A stretch of 64,000 nt of DNA from Ciceribacter sp. T2.26MG-112.2 (GTDB lineage: Bacteria > Pseudomonadota > Alphaproteobacteria > Rhizobiales > Rhizobiaceae), in contig NZ_UEYQ01000003.1 of NCBI RefSeq assembly GCF_900492205.1, positions 1-64,000 of the forward strand. Reading direction: 5' to 3'. Each line of letters begins with the position of its first letter. Positions within the stretch are counted from its first letter, which is position 1. The notes under the pieces were generated by a model. That model was not told the DNA's origin, did no database searches, and was given only the letters and a program-made list of their open reading frames with translations. This document shows, piece after piece, positions 31,089 through 40,568 of the stretch. Made by a program: the position numbers and the translations under genes.

Positions 31089-31760
31089 ATGCGCATTCTG
31101 GTCGTCGAGGACGATGTCAACCTCAACCGGCAGCTCGTCGAGGCGTTGCAGGAGGCAGGCTATGTCGTCGACAAGGCCTTCGACGGCGAAGAGGGGCATT
31201 TTCTCGGCGATACCGAGCCCTATGATGCCGTGATCCTCGATATCGGCCTGCCGGAAATGGACGGCATCACCGTGCTGGAAAAATGGCGGACCGCCGGTCG
31301 CGTCATGCCGGTGCTGCTGCTGACCGCCCGCGACCGCTGGAGCGACAAGGTCGCCGGCATCGACGCCGGCGCCGACGACTATGTCGCCAAGCCATTCCAT
31401 CTCGAGGAAGTGCTGGCCCGTATCCGCGCGCTGATCCGCCGTGCCGCCGGCCATGCCTCTTCCGAGATTACCTGCGGTCCGGTCCGGCTCGACACCAAGA
31501 GCTCCAAGGCGACCGTCGACGGCAAGGCCTTGAAGCTCACCTCGCACGAGTATCGGCTGCTGTCCTACCTCATGCATCACATGGGCGAGGTCGTGTCGCG
31601 CACCGAGCTGGTCGAGCATCTCTATGACCAGGACTTCGACCGCGATTCGAACACCATCGAAGTGTTCGTCGGCCGGTTGCGCAAGAAGATCGGCATCGAC
31701 ATGATCGAGACCGTGCGCGGTCTCGGCTATCGCATCCAAGCCCCGCAAGAGGCGAAATGA
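31089..31760 (+). CDS. feuP: response regulator FeuP, OmpR/PhoP family
   Basis: This 223-residue OmpR-type regulator has receiver residues D8, D9, phospho-acceptor D51 (VILDIGLPEMDG), T81 in LLLTARD and K103 (YVAKPFH), then a winged helix (SHEYRLLSYLMHHMGEVVSRTELVEHLYD ... NTIEVFVGRLRKKIG). Paired with FeuQ it controls ndvA and cyclic glucan export needed for symbiosis and osmotic adaptation in S. meliloti. It overlaps feuQ by 4 bases. Confidence 0.9.
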   Translation: MRILVVEDDVNLNRQLVEALQEAGYVVDKAFDGEEGHFLGDTEPYDAVILDIGLPEMDGITVLEKWRTAGRVMPVLLLTARDRWSDKVAGIDAGADDYVAKPFHLEEVLARIRALIRRAAGHASSEITCGPVRLDTKSSKATVDGKALKLTSHEYRLLSYLMHHMGEVVSRTELVEHLYDQDFDRDSNTIEVFVGRLRKKIGIDMIETVRGLGYRIQAPQEAK

Positions 31761-33163
31761 TTCCCGTCTCCCGGTCGCTGACCGTCCGCGTGCTGCTGAT
31801 GGCCACGCTGTGGTCGGCGGTCTCGCTGATCACCATCGCGCTGGTGATCTCGGCCTTCTACCGGCAGGGGGTTGAGCGGGGGTTCAACAATCTCCTGCGC
31901 GCCCAGCTCTACAACGTCATCAATTCCGTCTCGATCGGCGACGGCGACAGCCTGTCGGGCAGTCCCGAACTCGGGGACCTGCGCTTTTCCCAGCCGGAGA
32001 CCGGATGGTACTGGCTGGTCGAGCCGCTCGGTGATTTCTCCGCCGCGCCGCTTGCCTCGACCTCGCTCGGCATGGCCGAGCTTGCGGTTCCAAGCCTCGA
32101 GCAGGTGCCCTTCGACGAGCACTACGAGCGCTTCTATCCGATGGTCGACGCGGCAGGGAACAAGATCCTGGTGGCCGAGACCGAGGTGGTGCTCGATGGC
32201 GGAGACCGGGCGGCGCGCTTTCGCGTATCGGGCAATGTCGACGTGGTCGAGGAGGAGATCGGCTTTTTCTCCACAAGGCTCTATGCCGGACTGGCCCTGT
32301 TCGGCATCGGCGGCCTGGTGGTCAACGGGCTTGCCATCCTGATCGGGCTGAAGCCGCTGGACCGGGCGCGCCGGGCGCTGGAGAAGATCCGCGGCGGCGA
32401 GGCGGAGCGGATCGAGGGGGACTATCCCCGCGAGATCCAGCCGCTGGCCAACGAAATCAACGCGCTGATCGAAAGCAACCGCCGCATCGTCGAGCGGGCC
32501 CGCATGCAGGTCGGCAATCTTGCCCATTCGCTGAAGACGCCGATCGCCGTTCTGCTCAACGAGGCGCGCGGGCTGGACAAGGCGCAGGGCGAGGTGGTGC
32601 GCAGCCAGGCGGAAGCCATGCAGGCGCAGGTGGGCACCTATCTCAACCGCGCGCGCATCGCCGCCCAGCGCGATTCGGTGCTGGCGCGCTGCGAGGCGGA
32701 GCCGGTGCTGGAAAGGCTGGTGCGCGTCATGCGGCGGCTCAATCCGCAGGTCGACTTCACCCTCGAGGTGGCGCCTGGCCTCGCCTTTGCGATGGAGCAG
32801 CAGGACGTCGAGGAGACCGTCGGCAATCTCCTGGAAAACGCCGCCCGCTTTGCCGGTTCGCGGGTCGTTCTGGTTGCCATGGCAGCGACCCACGAACCGC
32901 AAACGGTGGGCGAGGGCGCGCGGCGCGGCTGGATCGAGGTTACCGTCGAGGACGATGGTCCGGGTCTGGCGCCGGAGGAGATCGGCGAGGCGCTGAAGCG
33001 CGGCAAGCGGCTGGACGAGAGCAAGCCGGGCACCGGGCTCGGCCTGTCGATCGTCAAGGAGATTTCCAGCGAATATCAGGGGGCTTTCGGCCTTTCCCGC
33101 GCCCAGATCGGCGGATTGAAGGCGACTTTATTGCTGCCGGCTGTGACACGGGACACTGCATGA
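31757..33163 (+). CDS. feuQ: sensor histidine kinase FeuQ
   Basis: This 468-residue kinase has membrane segments at about 12-34 and 176-197 that bracket a periplasmic sensor of about 140 residues, the likely contact for FeuN. HAMP follows, then HisKA with H257 (NLAHSLKTPIAVL) and an ATPase domain (VGNLLENAARFA; VEDDGPGL; PGTGLGLSIV). The PhoQ-like class fits the FeuP partner. Operonic by ATGA overlap. Confidence 0.9.
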   Translation: MIPVSRSLTVRVLLMATLWSAVSLITIALVISAFYRQGVERGFNNLLRAQLYNVINSVSIGDGDSLSGSPELGDLRFSQPETGWYWLVEPLGDFSAAPLASTSLGMAELAVPSLEQVPFDEHYERFYPMVDAAGNKILVAETEVVLDGGDRAARFRVSGNVDVVEEEIGFFSTRLYAGLALFGIGGLVVNGLAILIGLKPLDRARRALEKIRGGEAERIEGDYPREIQPLANEINALIESNRRIVERARMQVGNLAHSLKTPIAVLLNEARGLDKAQGEVVRSQAEAMQAQVGTYLNRARIAAQRDSVLARCEAEPVLERLVRVMRRLNPQVDFTLEVAPGLAFAMEQQDVEETVGNLLENAARFAGSRVVLVAMAATHEPQTVGEGARRGWIEVTVEDDGPGLAPEEIGEALKRGKRLDESKPGTGLGLSIVKEISSEYQGAFGLSRAQIGGLKATLLLPAVTRDTA

Positions 33164-33278
33164 TCAATTTTGTTGTGAAAAAACAAGGGCGGCCATAAAG
33201 ATGCCATGGGTGTACCGCAGCACGGCGAGGACAGGCGTTATGATCGATCGTTCCAAGGATGGGACTGGGGCTGTTCCG

Positions 33279-33704
33279 ATGGGGTTTTCTCGCTTTAAGG
33301 GCGTGGTAGTGACGGCGCTGGCCGCATTCGTGCTTTCCGCCTGCACGACCGGCGGCGGATCGAAAGGTGGGCTGTTGTCTTCGGACAAGACCAATTCCTC
33401 TGCGCTCTATATTTCGGCACTCCAGGGCGGCATCGTCTCGCGCGCCGGCGTGAAGCTGAGCAATAGCGAATTGCAGCGGGCGCTGGAGGCCGAGTACCGC
33501 GCTCTGGAAGCGGCGCCGGGCTTCCAGCCGGTGGCCTGGGTCGGGCAGAGCGTCAGCGGCCAGGTGGTTGCGGCCGCGCCCTATCAGGTCGGCCAGCAGA
33601 ATTGCCGCCAGTATGTCCACAAGCTGAACGACAAGGGCAGGCAGATCGAGGCGCGCGGCGCCGCCTGCCGCAACCCGAACGGGACCTGGACACCCTTGAC
33701 GTAA
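33279..33704 (+). CDS. surface-antigen-type lipoprotein
   Basis: This 141-residue protein is a lipoprotein: MGFSRFKGVVVTALAAFVLSAC has a short basic N-region, a hydrophobic core and an LSAC lipobox. The mature part (LSNSELQRALEAEYRALEAAPGFQPVAWVG, YQVGQQNCRQYVHKLNDKGRQIEARGAACRNPNGTWTPL) matches the RT0821/Lpp0805 surface protein group related to 17-kDa surface antigens. ATGs at 33240 and 33201 are in frame but give an unusual N-region. It stands between feuQ and the ccm operon and ends just before a GC-rich gap. Confidence 0.82.
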   Translation: MGFSRFKGVVVTALAAFVLSACTTGGGSKGGLLSSDKTNSSALYISALQGGIVSRAGVKLSNSELQRALEAEYRALEAAPGFQPVAWVGQSVSGQVVAAAPYQVGQQNCRQYVHKLNDKGRQIEARGAACRNPNGTWTPLT

Positions 33705-33821
33705 GTCAAGGCCGGCCGGGATGCGCTGCCTTAACGATCGGCTTGCGGCCAAACGCCTCAACTTTGCGTCATAGGCAGTTTGTTTGTAGCGTCGAGCCTC
33801 GGCTTGCAGTAATTGGGCATC

Positions 33822-34979
33822 ATGTTGTTCTGGATCGTATCTGCCTTTCTGACGGTGGCCGTGGCCGTCGCCCTTCTTTATCCCCTTCTCAAGGGGACCG
33901 AGCCCACGCCCATAGACGATGCCGGCGAAGCCGCCGTCTATCGCGACCAGTTGAAGGAACTCGAGCGTGACAAGGCGCAAGGGTTGATCTCCGCCGAGGA
34001 CGCGTCCTACGCCCGCGCCGAGATCGGCCGCCGGCTGCTGGCGGTTTCGGGAAAGGGCGAGATCCCCGGCGAGATCGGCCGGACAAGCAGCCTGAACAAG
34101 CTCGCGCAGGCCTTCGTCATTCTCTGTCTTCCCGCGGTAGGGCTTGGGCTCTACCTGAAGACCGGCAATCCCGACATGCCGGCCGCACCGCTGGCCGCGC
34201 GGCTGGAAAATCCGGAAGGCAATATCGAACTCCTGGTCGCCAAGGTCGAACGTCATCTGGCCGCAAATCCCAATGACGGCTCGGGCTGGGACGTGCTGGC
34301 GCCGATCTATTTCAAGATGCAGCGCCTTGGTGATGCCGAACTGGCCTACCGCAACGCCATCCGCCTGCTGGGCACCAACCCGGCGCGGATGAACGGGATC
34401 GGCGAGGTGCTGGTCGCCGGCAATGACGGGATCGTCACCGACGACGCGCGCTCGGCCTTCGCCGAAGCGCTGAAGCTGGATCCGCGCGATCCGCGTGCGC
34501 AGTTCTATCTGGCGCTTGCACTCGAGCAGGCCGGTAAGAAGGCCGAGGCCCTGATCGCTTTCCAGGCGATCGCCAAGGCCTCGCCGGCCGACGCGCCCTG
34601 GCTGCCGCTGGTGCAGGAGCATATCGCCAGCAATGGCGGCGCGCCGGCTGCGGGTTCGCCCGGGCAGGCCGCCTCCAAGGCGCCGGGCGGCCCGAGCGAA
34701 AGCGATGTCGAGGCCGCGGCCGGCATGTCGGCGGGCGACCGCAATGCGATGATCCGCGGCATGGTCGAGGGGCTGGACGCCAAGCTCAAGGAAGACCCGA
34801 ACAATTTCGAAGGCTGGATGCGCCTCGTTCGCTCCTATGCGATGCTGAGCGAGAAGGACAAGGCGCTCGCGGCCCTGAAGACAGCCCTTCAGGCCTTTCC
34901 GGCGGAGAAGGACGAAGGCAAGCAGTTGATCGCGATGGGCCGCGAACTCGGCCTGCCGGTTGAGGAGGCATTGAAATGA
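33822..34979 (+). CDS. ccmI: cytochrome c maturation protein CcmI
   Basis: This 385-residue protein has a first membrane segment ([22 protein letters not shown]), a cytoplasmic loop with the leucine-zipper-like pattern, a second membrane segment ([19 protein letters not shown]) and a periplasmic TPR domain. It holds apocytochrome c for the haem ligation complex (CycH in rhizobia). The ATG at 33822 is preferred to a TTG nine bases earlier. It overlaps ccmE by 4 bases and heads the ccmI-E-F-H operon. Confidence 0.93.
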   Translation: MLFWIVSAFLTVAVAVALLYPLLKGTEPTPIDDAGEAAVYRDQLKELERDKAQGLISAEDASYARAEIGRRLLAVSGKGEIPGEIGRTSSLNKLAQAFVILCLPAVGLGLYLKTGNPDMPAAPLAARLENPEGNIELLVAKVERHLAANPNDGSGWDVLAPIYFKMQRLGDAELAYRNAIRLLGTNPARMNGIGEVLVAGNDGIVTDDARSAFAEALKLDPRDPRAQFYLALALEQAGKKAEALIAFQAIAKASPADAPWLPLVQEHIASNGGAPAAGSPGQAASKAPGGPSESDVEAAAGMSAGDRNAMIRGMVEGLDAKLKEDPNNFEGWMRLVRSYAMLSEKDKALAALKTALQAFPAEKDEGKQLIAMGRELGLPVEEALK

Positions 34980-35425
34980 CCCGCAAGCAGAAAAGACTGG
35001 CCGTGATCGCCGGCGGAATGAGCTTCATCATCGCCGCAGTGCTTCTGGTGATGTTCGCCTTCGGTCAGTCGGTCGCCTATTTCTACATGCCGGCCGATCT
35101 CGAGAAGACGGCGGTCGGGCCTGGCACGCGCATTCGCCTCGGTGGCCTCGTCGAGGCGGGCTCGGTGGTGCGCGGCGAGGGATCGACCGTCAAGTTCTCC
35201 GTCACCGACGGCACGGCGACCATTCCCGTCACCTATGTCGGCATCCTGCCGGACCTGTTCCGCGAAGGTCAGGGCGTGGTGACAGAGGGCAAGTTCGAGG
35301 CCGGCAGCACGGTCTTTTCCGCCGACAGCGTGCTGGCCAAGCATGACGAGAACTACATGCCGAAGGAAGTTGCCGACCGGCTGAAGGAAGACGGTGTCTG
35401 GCAGGAGGAGGAAAAGACCCAATGA
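34976..35425 (+). CDS. ccmE: haem chaperone CcmE
   Basis: This 149-residue protein has an N-terminal membrane anchor (residues about 8-30), an OB-fold beta-barrel and the covalent haem site H123 in [10 protein letters not shown]. It carries haem b in the periplasm to the CcmF-CcmH ligase (CycJ). ATGA overlaps on both sides show translational coupling. Confidence 0.96.
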   Translation: MTRKQKRLAVIAGGMSFIIAAVLLVMFAFGQSVAYFYMPADLEKTAVGPGTRIRLGGLVEAGSVVRGEGSTVKFSVTDGTATIPVTYVGILPDLFREGQGVVTEGKFEAGSTVFSADSVLAKHDENYMPKEVADRLKEDGVWQEEEKTQ

Positions 35426-37413
35426 TCATCGAACTTGGCCACTATGCCCTGGTGCTGGCACTGGCCGCATCGATCATCATCGCCATCCTGCCGGTGATCG
35501 GCGCCAAGCGCGGCGACGCGGCCCTGATGGCGGTCGCAGTCACCGGGACCATGGCGCAGTTCCTGCTCGTCGCCTTCTCCTTTTCTGCGCTGACCTGGGC
35601 CTATGTGGTCTCGGACTTTTCGGTGAAGAACGTCTGGGAAAACTCCCATTCGATGATGCCGGCGATCTATCGCTATTCCGCAGTCTGGGGCAATCACGAA
35701 GGGTCGATGATGCTCTGGCTGTTGATCCTCACGCTGTTTTCCGCGCTCGTCGCCTTTTTCGGCGCCAACCTGCCGGACCGGCTGAAGGCCAATGTGCTGG
35801 CCGTGCAGGCGTGGATTTCCTCCGCCTTCCTGCTGTTCATCCTGCTGACCTCGAACCCGTTCGTCCGCCTGTCGCCGATCCCGGCCGAGGGCAAGGACCT
35901 GAACCCGATCCTGCAGGACGTCGGACTCGCCATCCATCCGCCGCTGCTCTATCTCGGCTATGTCGGCTTTTCCGTCTGCTTCTCCTTTGCCATCGCCGCT
36001 TTGATTGACGGGCGGATCGACGCCGCCTGGGCGCGCTGGGTGCGCCCGTGGACACTCGCCGCCTGGACCTTCCTGACCGCCGGCATCGCCATGGGCTCCT
36101 ACTGGGCTTATTACGAGCTCGGCTGGGGTGGCTGGTGGTTCTGGGACCCGGTCGAGAACGCCTCCTTCATGCCCTGGCTTGCCGGCACGGCGCTCTTGCA
36201 TTCGGCGCTGGTGATGGAAAAGCGCGATGCCCTGAAGATCTGGACGGTGCTGCTCGCCATCATGACCTTCTCGCTGTCGCTGCTCGGGACCTTCCTGGTG
36301 CGGTCCGGCGTGTTGACCTCGGTCCATGCCTTTGCCACCGATCCGAGCCGCGGCATCTTCATCCTCGGTATCCTGACGCTGTTCATCGGCGGCGCCTTCG
36401 CGTTGTTCGCCTTCCGGGCTCCCCTGCTGAAGGCCGGCGGGATCTTCCACCCGATCTCCCGCGAGGGCGCGCTGGTGCTCAACAACCTGATCCTGACGGT
36501 GTCTACCGCTACCGTCCTGATCGGCACGCTCTACCCGCTGCTGCTCGAAACGCTGACCGGCGAGAAGATCTCGGTGGGCGCGCCCTTCTTCAACCTGACC
36601 TTCGGCCTGCTGATGGCGCCGCTTCTCGTCGCCGTACCGTTCGGCCCGATGCTCGCCTGGAGGCGCGGCGATCTATATGCAGCCTTGCAGCGGCTCTATT
36701 TTGCCGCCGGCATCGCTTTCGTGCTCGCCGTGGCGCTCTACTATGTCGAGAACGGCGGCCCGGTGCTGGCCGTGTTCGGCCTTGCCGCCGGCTTCTTCCT
36801 GATCTTCGGCGCTCTCTCCGATCTCTGGTATCGCGCAGGCTTCGGCAAGGTTGGAACCGGGGTGGCGCTGCGGCGCCTCAACGGCCTGCCGCGCTCGGCG
36901 ATCGGTACGGCGCTTGCTCATTTCGGCCTCGGCGTGACCGTGCTCGGCATCGTCGCGGTGACGACCTTCGAGACCGAGACCGTGGTCGAAATGAAGCCCG
37001 GCATGACGGTGGAGGCGGGCGGCTACACCGTCACCTTTGACGGCATGAAGTCGGCCGTCGGCCCGAACTATACCGAGGATCGCGGCCATTTCACCATCCG
37101 CGAGGCCGGCATCGACAAGGGCGACGTCTGGTCGTCGAAGCGGCTATATACAGCGCGGCGCATGCCGACCACCGAAGCCGGAATCCGCACCTTCGGCGTC
37201 AGCCAGCTCTACGTGTCGCTCGGCGACATGATGGACAGCGGCGGCATCGTCGTGCGCATCTGGTGGAAGCCCTACATCCTGTGCATCTGGTACGGTGCGC
37301 TGGTCATGATGGTCGCCGGCTTCGTCTCGCTCTCCGACCGGCGCCTGCGTGTCGGCGTGCCGAAGCGGCATGCCAAGACGGCCGCACCTGGGGCGTTGGA
37401 GGCGGCGGAATGA
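35422..37413 (+). CDS. ccmF: haem lyase subunit CcmF
   Basis: This 663-residue polytopic membrane protein (about 14-15 segments) carries the tryptophan-rich haem-binding motif [18 protein letters not shown] and the flanking conserved histidines ([12 protein letters not shown], for one). It passes haem from CcmE to apocytochrome c (CycK). The frame ends in an ATGA overlap with ccmH. Confidence 0.96.
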   Translation: MIIELGHYALVLALAASIIIAILPVIGAKRGDAALMAVAVTGTMAQFLLVAFSFSALTWAYVVSDFSVKNVWENSHSMMPAIYRYSAVWGNHEGSMMLWLLILTLFSALVAFFGANLPDRLKANVLAVQAWISSAFLLFILLTSNPFVRLSPIPAEGKDLNPILQDVGLAIHPPLLYLGYVGFSVCFSFAIAALIDGRIDAAWARWVRPWTLAAWTFLTAGIAMGSYWAYYELGWGGWWFWDPVENASFMPWLAGTALLHSALVMEKRDALKIWTVLLAIMTFSLSLLGTFLVRSGVLTSVHAFATDPSRGIFILGILTLFIGGAFALFAFRAPLLKAGGIFHPISREGALVLNNLILTVSTATVLIGTLYPLLLETLTGEKISVGAPFFNLTFGLLMAPLLVAVPFGPMLAWRRGDLYAALQRLYFAAGIAFVLAVALYYVENGGPVLAVFGLAAGFFLIFGALSDLWYRAGFGKVGTGVALRRLNGLPRSAIGTALAHFGLGVTVLGIVAVTTFETETVVEMKPGMTVEAGGYTVTFDGMKSAVGPNYTEDRGHFTIREAGIDKGDVWSSKRLYTARRMPTTEAGIRTFGVSQLYVSLGDMMDSGGIVVRIWWKPYILCIWYGALVMMVAGFVSLSDRRLRVGVPKRHAKTAAPGALEAAE

Positions 37414-38012
37414 AAGACACTCATCACGGTACAAACCCCTCCCCAACCCCTCCCCACAAGGGGGAGGGGCTTTTTCGTCTCAGCTGGCTGTCAATGTGGG
37501 CGCGGAGCCTTGCCGTGCGTCTTCTCCCCCCTTGTGGGGGAGATGGCCGGCAGGCCAGAGGGGGCTTTGGTTCGTTCCTTCTGATTTTTCTCCTCCTCGC
37601 CCCCCTTCCGGCACTCGCCGTCGATCCGAGCGAGAGGCTTGCCGATCCGAAGCTGGAGCAGCGGGCGCGGGATCTTTCGGCCAATCTGCGCTGCATGGTC
37701 TGCCAGAACCAGTCGATCGACGATTCCAATGCCGATCTGGCGCGCGACCTGCGCCTTTTGGTGCGCGAGCGCATCGTGGCGGGCGACAGCGACGAGCAGG
37801 TGATCAGCTATGTCGTGTCGCGCTACGGCGAATTCGTGCTTTTGAACCCGCGTCTGTCGGCCAAGACGCTGATCCTGTGGGGCGCGCCGGCATTTCTGTT
37901 CGTGGTCGGGCTGGTCGTTGCCGTCGCCTATGCACGCGGACGCAGCAGGCCGGAGCCGAAGCGGCTTTCGGACGAGGAAGAGGCCCGGCTCGGCAAGCTG
38001 CTCGACGAGTGA
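37410..38012 (+). CDS. ccmH: cytochrome c maturation thiol protein CcmH, with repeat insertions at the N-terminus
   Basis: The conserved part has [23 protein letters not shown] with redox cysteines C95 and C98, then a C-terminal membrane segment ([22 protein letters not shown]). It keeps apocytochrome haem-site cysteines reduced (CycL). At 200 residues it is about 50 longer than usual CycL. The start ATG overlaps the ccmF stop as expected, but residues about 9-22 and 37-52 are encoded by two palindromic repeat units (37440-37475 and 37521-37564). The reading frame survives, and a hydrophobic export segment ([18 protein letters not shown]) follows at 53-70. An internal ATG at 37494 would avoid only the first unit. 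Confidence 0.92.
   Translation: MKDTHHGTNPSPTPPHKGEGLFRLSWLSMWARSLAVRLLPPCGGDGRQARGGFGSFLLIFLLLAPLPALAVDPSERLADPKLEQRARDLSANLRCMVCQNQSIDDSNADLARDLRLLVRERIVAGDSDEQVISYVVSRYGEFVLLNPRLSAKTLILWGAPAFLFVVGLVVAVAYARGRSRPEPKRLSDEEEARLGKLLDE
37447..37475 (+). repeat. palindromic repeat unit 1 within ccmH, terminator-like
   Basis: CCCCTCCCC (37447-37455) pairs with GGGGAGGGG (37461-37469), loop ACAAG, followed by C and T5 (37471-37475). It is inside the ccmH reading frame, 12 codons after the start. A related unit lies on the other strand at about 63446-63478. Confidence 0.85.
37521..37564 (+). repeat. palindromic repeat unit 2 within ccmH
   Basis: CTTCTCCCCCCTTGTGGGGG is followed by AGATGGCCGGCAGGCCAGAG and GGGG. 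The same unit, almost base for base, lies in reverse orientation at 63275-63320 in a non-coding gap, which proves that this part of ccmH is a dispersed element. Confidence 0.88.
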
Positions 38013-38149
38013 GCGGCCGCTGGTTTCGACGTCCCGAAAGATTACAAAGATTTCATCTCCCGTACAGTTCGCAGTAAGGTGAGGCGCCCTATATCTACAT
38101 CATCCACCGCTTCCCCCGGGGTTTTTCGGGGCTCCAGTCAGAAGAACAG

Positions 38150-39718
38150 ATGAAGGTAGAACACATGTCCGCACCCATTGGTCGCTCCAAGCTCAAGACA
38201 ATCCTGAAGAACTCGACCGCTGCGGGTTTGGCCGTCGCAATGCTGGCCGGCGCGCTTCCGGTTGCCGTGGCGCCCGCCTATGCCGAGGCCGTGAAGGTCG
38301 AGGCGGCGCAGGTGCCGAGCTTCGCCGACGTCGTCGAGGCTGTGTCTCCGGCCGTCGTCTCGGTCCGTGTCCAGTCCAATGTCGAACAGACCACCGACAG
38401 CAGCAATTTCTCCTTCGGTTTCGGCGGCCGCGGTTTTGAAGACCTGCCCGACGATCATCCGCTGAAGCGTTTCTTCAAGGAATTCGGCGGCCCTGATGGC
38501 GAACAGTACGGCGAGCGCCGCCCTGACCGCATGCCGCATGGCGGCAAGGGGCGTCTGCGCCCGACCTCGCAAGGGTCCGGCTTCTTCATCTCCGAGGACG
38601 GTTATATCGTCACCAACAACCACGTCATCGATGACGGCGCCGCCTTTACCATCGTGATGAACGACGGCAAGGAACTCGACGCCAAGCTGGTCGGCAAGGA
38701 CAGCCGCACCGATCTCGCCCTGCTCAAGGTCGACAATCCGAAGCAGAAGTTCACCTATGTGACCTTCGCCGAGGACGAGAACATGCGCGTCGGCGACTGG
38801 GTCGTGGCGGTCGGCAACCCGTTCGGCCTGGGCGGCACGGTGACGGCCGGCATCATCTCGGCCCGCGGCCGCGACATCGGCTCCGGCCCCTATGACGACT
38901 ACATCCAGATCGACGCGGCCGTGAACCGCGGCAATTCCGGCGGTCCGGACTTCAACCTGGCCGGCGAAGTGGTCGGCATCAACACCGCGATCTTCTCGCC
39001 CTCGGGCGGCAATGTCGGCATCGCTTTCGCCATCCCGGCCTCGGTCGCCAAGGATGTGATCGAAAAGCTCAAGGATGGCGGCACGGTCGAGCGCGGCTGG
39101 CTCGGCGTGCAGATCCAGCCGGTCACGCAGGATATCGCCGACTCGCTCGGTCTGTCGGAGGCAAGCGGCGCCCTCGTGGTCGCCCCGCAGGCGGGCTCGC
39201 CCGGCGGCAAGGCCGGCATCAAGCAGGGTGACGTCATCACCGCCGTCAATGGCGAGCCGGTCAAGGATCCGCGCGACCTGGCCAAGCGCATCGCCGCCTT
39301 CGATCCGGGCACCACGGTCGACGTATCGATCTGGCGCGAAGGCGAGGCGTCGAGCCTCAAGGTCGAGCTTGGACAATTGCCGAGCGAGCAGGCGCTGGCC
39401 GGACCCGAAAGCCAGAACGGCGAGCCCCAGGCTCCGGCGACCGAACAGGCGCTGGCCGGCATGGGTCTCTCCGTTACCCCGGCCGAGGACGGCAAGGGCC
39501 TGACCATCGTCGACGTCGATCCGGACTCGGACGCCGCCGACAAGGGCATGAAGGCCGGCGAGAAGATCACCTCGGTCAACAACCAGTCGGTGGCCACCGC
39601 CGACGATGTTCTGAAGGTGCTCGAACAGGCGAAGAAGGACGGCCGCACCAAGGCGCTGTTCCAGATCGAATCCGAGAACGGCAGCCGCTTCGTCGCCCTG
39701 CCGATCCAACAGGGCTGA
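38150..39718 (+). CDS. degP: periplasmic serine protease DegP/HtrA
   Basis: This 522-residue protein has an export signal (residues about 15-45, ending AYAEA), a trypsin-like domain with triad H158 (VTNNHVID), D188 (DSRTDLALLKV) and S263 (GNSGGPDF), and two PDZ domains (about 290-385 and 430-515). It degrades or refolds damaged envelope proteins. A second ATG five codons in is an alternative start. It follows the ccm operon as in S. meliloti and ends at a strong terminator. Confidence 0.95.
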   Translation: MKVEHMSAPIGRSKLKTILKNSTAAGLAVAMLAGALPVAVAPAYAEAVKVEAAQVPSFADVVEAVSPAVVSVRVQSNVEQTTDSSNFSFGFGGRGFEDLPDDHPLKRFFKEFGGPDGEQYGERRPDRMPHGGKGRLRPTSQGSGFFISEDGYIVTNNHVIDDGAAFTIVMNDGKELDAKLVGKDSRTDLALLKVDNPKQKFTYVTFAEDENMRVGDWVVAVGNPFGLGGTVTAGIISARGRDIGSGPYDDYIQIDAAVNRGNSGGPDFNLAGEVVGINTAIFSPSGGNVGIAFAIPASVAKDVIEKLKDGGTVERGWLGVQIQPVTQDIADSLGLSEASGALVVAPQAGSPGGKAGIKQGDVITAVNGEPVKDPRDLAKRIAAFDPGTTVDVSIWREGEASSLKVELGQLPSEQALAGPESQNGEPQAPATEQALAGMGLSVTPAEDGKGLTIVDVDPDSDAADKGMKAGEKITSVNNQSVATADDVLKVLEQAKKDGRTKALFQIESENGSRFVALPIQQG

Positions 39719-39742
39719 TGGCGCTAAACCGACCTGATCCAA

Positions 39743-39778
39743 GGGCGCCGCAGTCTTAGTCGACGCGGCGCCCTTTTT
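39743..39778 (+). terminator. intrinsic terminator after degP
   Basis: A perfect 9-bp stem GGGCGCCGC/GCGGCGCCC (39743-39751 with 39765-39773), 13-base loop, is followed by T5. A textbook Rho-independent terminator. Confidence 0.92.
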
Positions 39779-39883
39779 CTTTTGCCGAGAAGGACGTCCA
39801 TCATGAACACCGGGCAGGGCCAAGGGCCGCAGCCGGGCGATTCCGGTTGTGCCACGACCACAGCAGGCGGTAATGTCGCGCGC

Positions 39884-40561
39884 ATGAAAATACTTGTCAT
39901 CGAAGACGATCTCGAAGCCGCCGCCTATATCACCAAGGCCTTTCGCGAGGCGGGCATTGTCGCCGATCACGCCAGCGACGGGGAAAGCGGCCTCTTCATG
40001 GGCTCAGAGAACGGTTATGACGTGATGGTCGTCGACCGCATGCTGCCGCGTCGCGACGGGCTTTCCGTCATCAGCGAATTGAGGAAACGCGGCGTCGATA
40101 CGCCGGTGTTGATTCTCTCGGCGCTCGGCCAGGTGGACGACCGGGTCACCGGCCTTCGCGCCGGCGGCGACGACTACCTGCCCAAGCCCTATGCCTTTTC
40201 CGAGCTTCTGGCCCGCGTCGAGGTGCTGGGCCGGCGCAAGGGCAAGCCCGAACAGGACATGGTCTATCGGGTCGGCGACCTGGAACTCGACCGTCTGTCG
40301 CACGAGGTGCGCCGCGCCGGCAAGGAGATCCCCTTGCAGCCGCGCGAATACCGGCTGCTCGAATATCTGATGAAGAATGCCGGCCAGGTGGTGACCCGCA
40401 CCATGCTGCTCGAAAACGTCTGGGACTATCACTTCGACCCGCAGACCAATGTCATCGACGTGCATGTCTCGCGGCTGCGCTCGAAGATCGAGAAGGATTT
40501 CGACAAGCCGCTTCTGAAGACGGTGCGGGGTGCGGGCTACATGATCAAGGACGAGGCCTGA
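39884..40561 (+). CDS. OmpR-family response regulator downstream of degP
   Basis: This 225-residue regulator has receiver residues D8, D9 and phospho-acceptor D51 (VVDRMLPRRDG), K103 in YLPKPYAF, and a winged helix (PREYRLLEYLMKNAGQVVTRTMLLENVWDYHFDPQTNVIDVHVSRLRSKI). The upstream in-frame ATG at 39803 would add an odd 27-residue leader, so the ATG at 39884 is chosen. With the adjacent kinase it forms an envelope-type two-component pair; its closeness to degP hints at envelope stress but proves nothing. Confidence 0.9.
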   Translation: MKILVIEDDLEAAAYITKAFREAGIVADHASDGESGLFMGSENGYDVMVVDRMLPRRDGLSVISELRKRGVDTPVLILSALGQVDDRVTGLRAGGDDYLPKPYAFSELLARVEVLGRRKGKPEQDMVYRVGDLELDRLSHEVRRAGKEIPLQPREYRLLEYLMKNAGQVVTRTMLLENVWDYHFDPQTNVIDVHVSRLRSKIEKDFDKPLLKTVRGAGYMIKDEA

Positions 40562-40568
40562 GCCTGCC

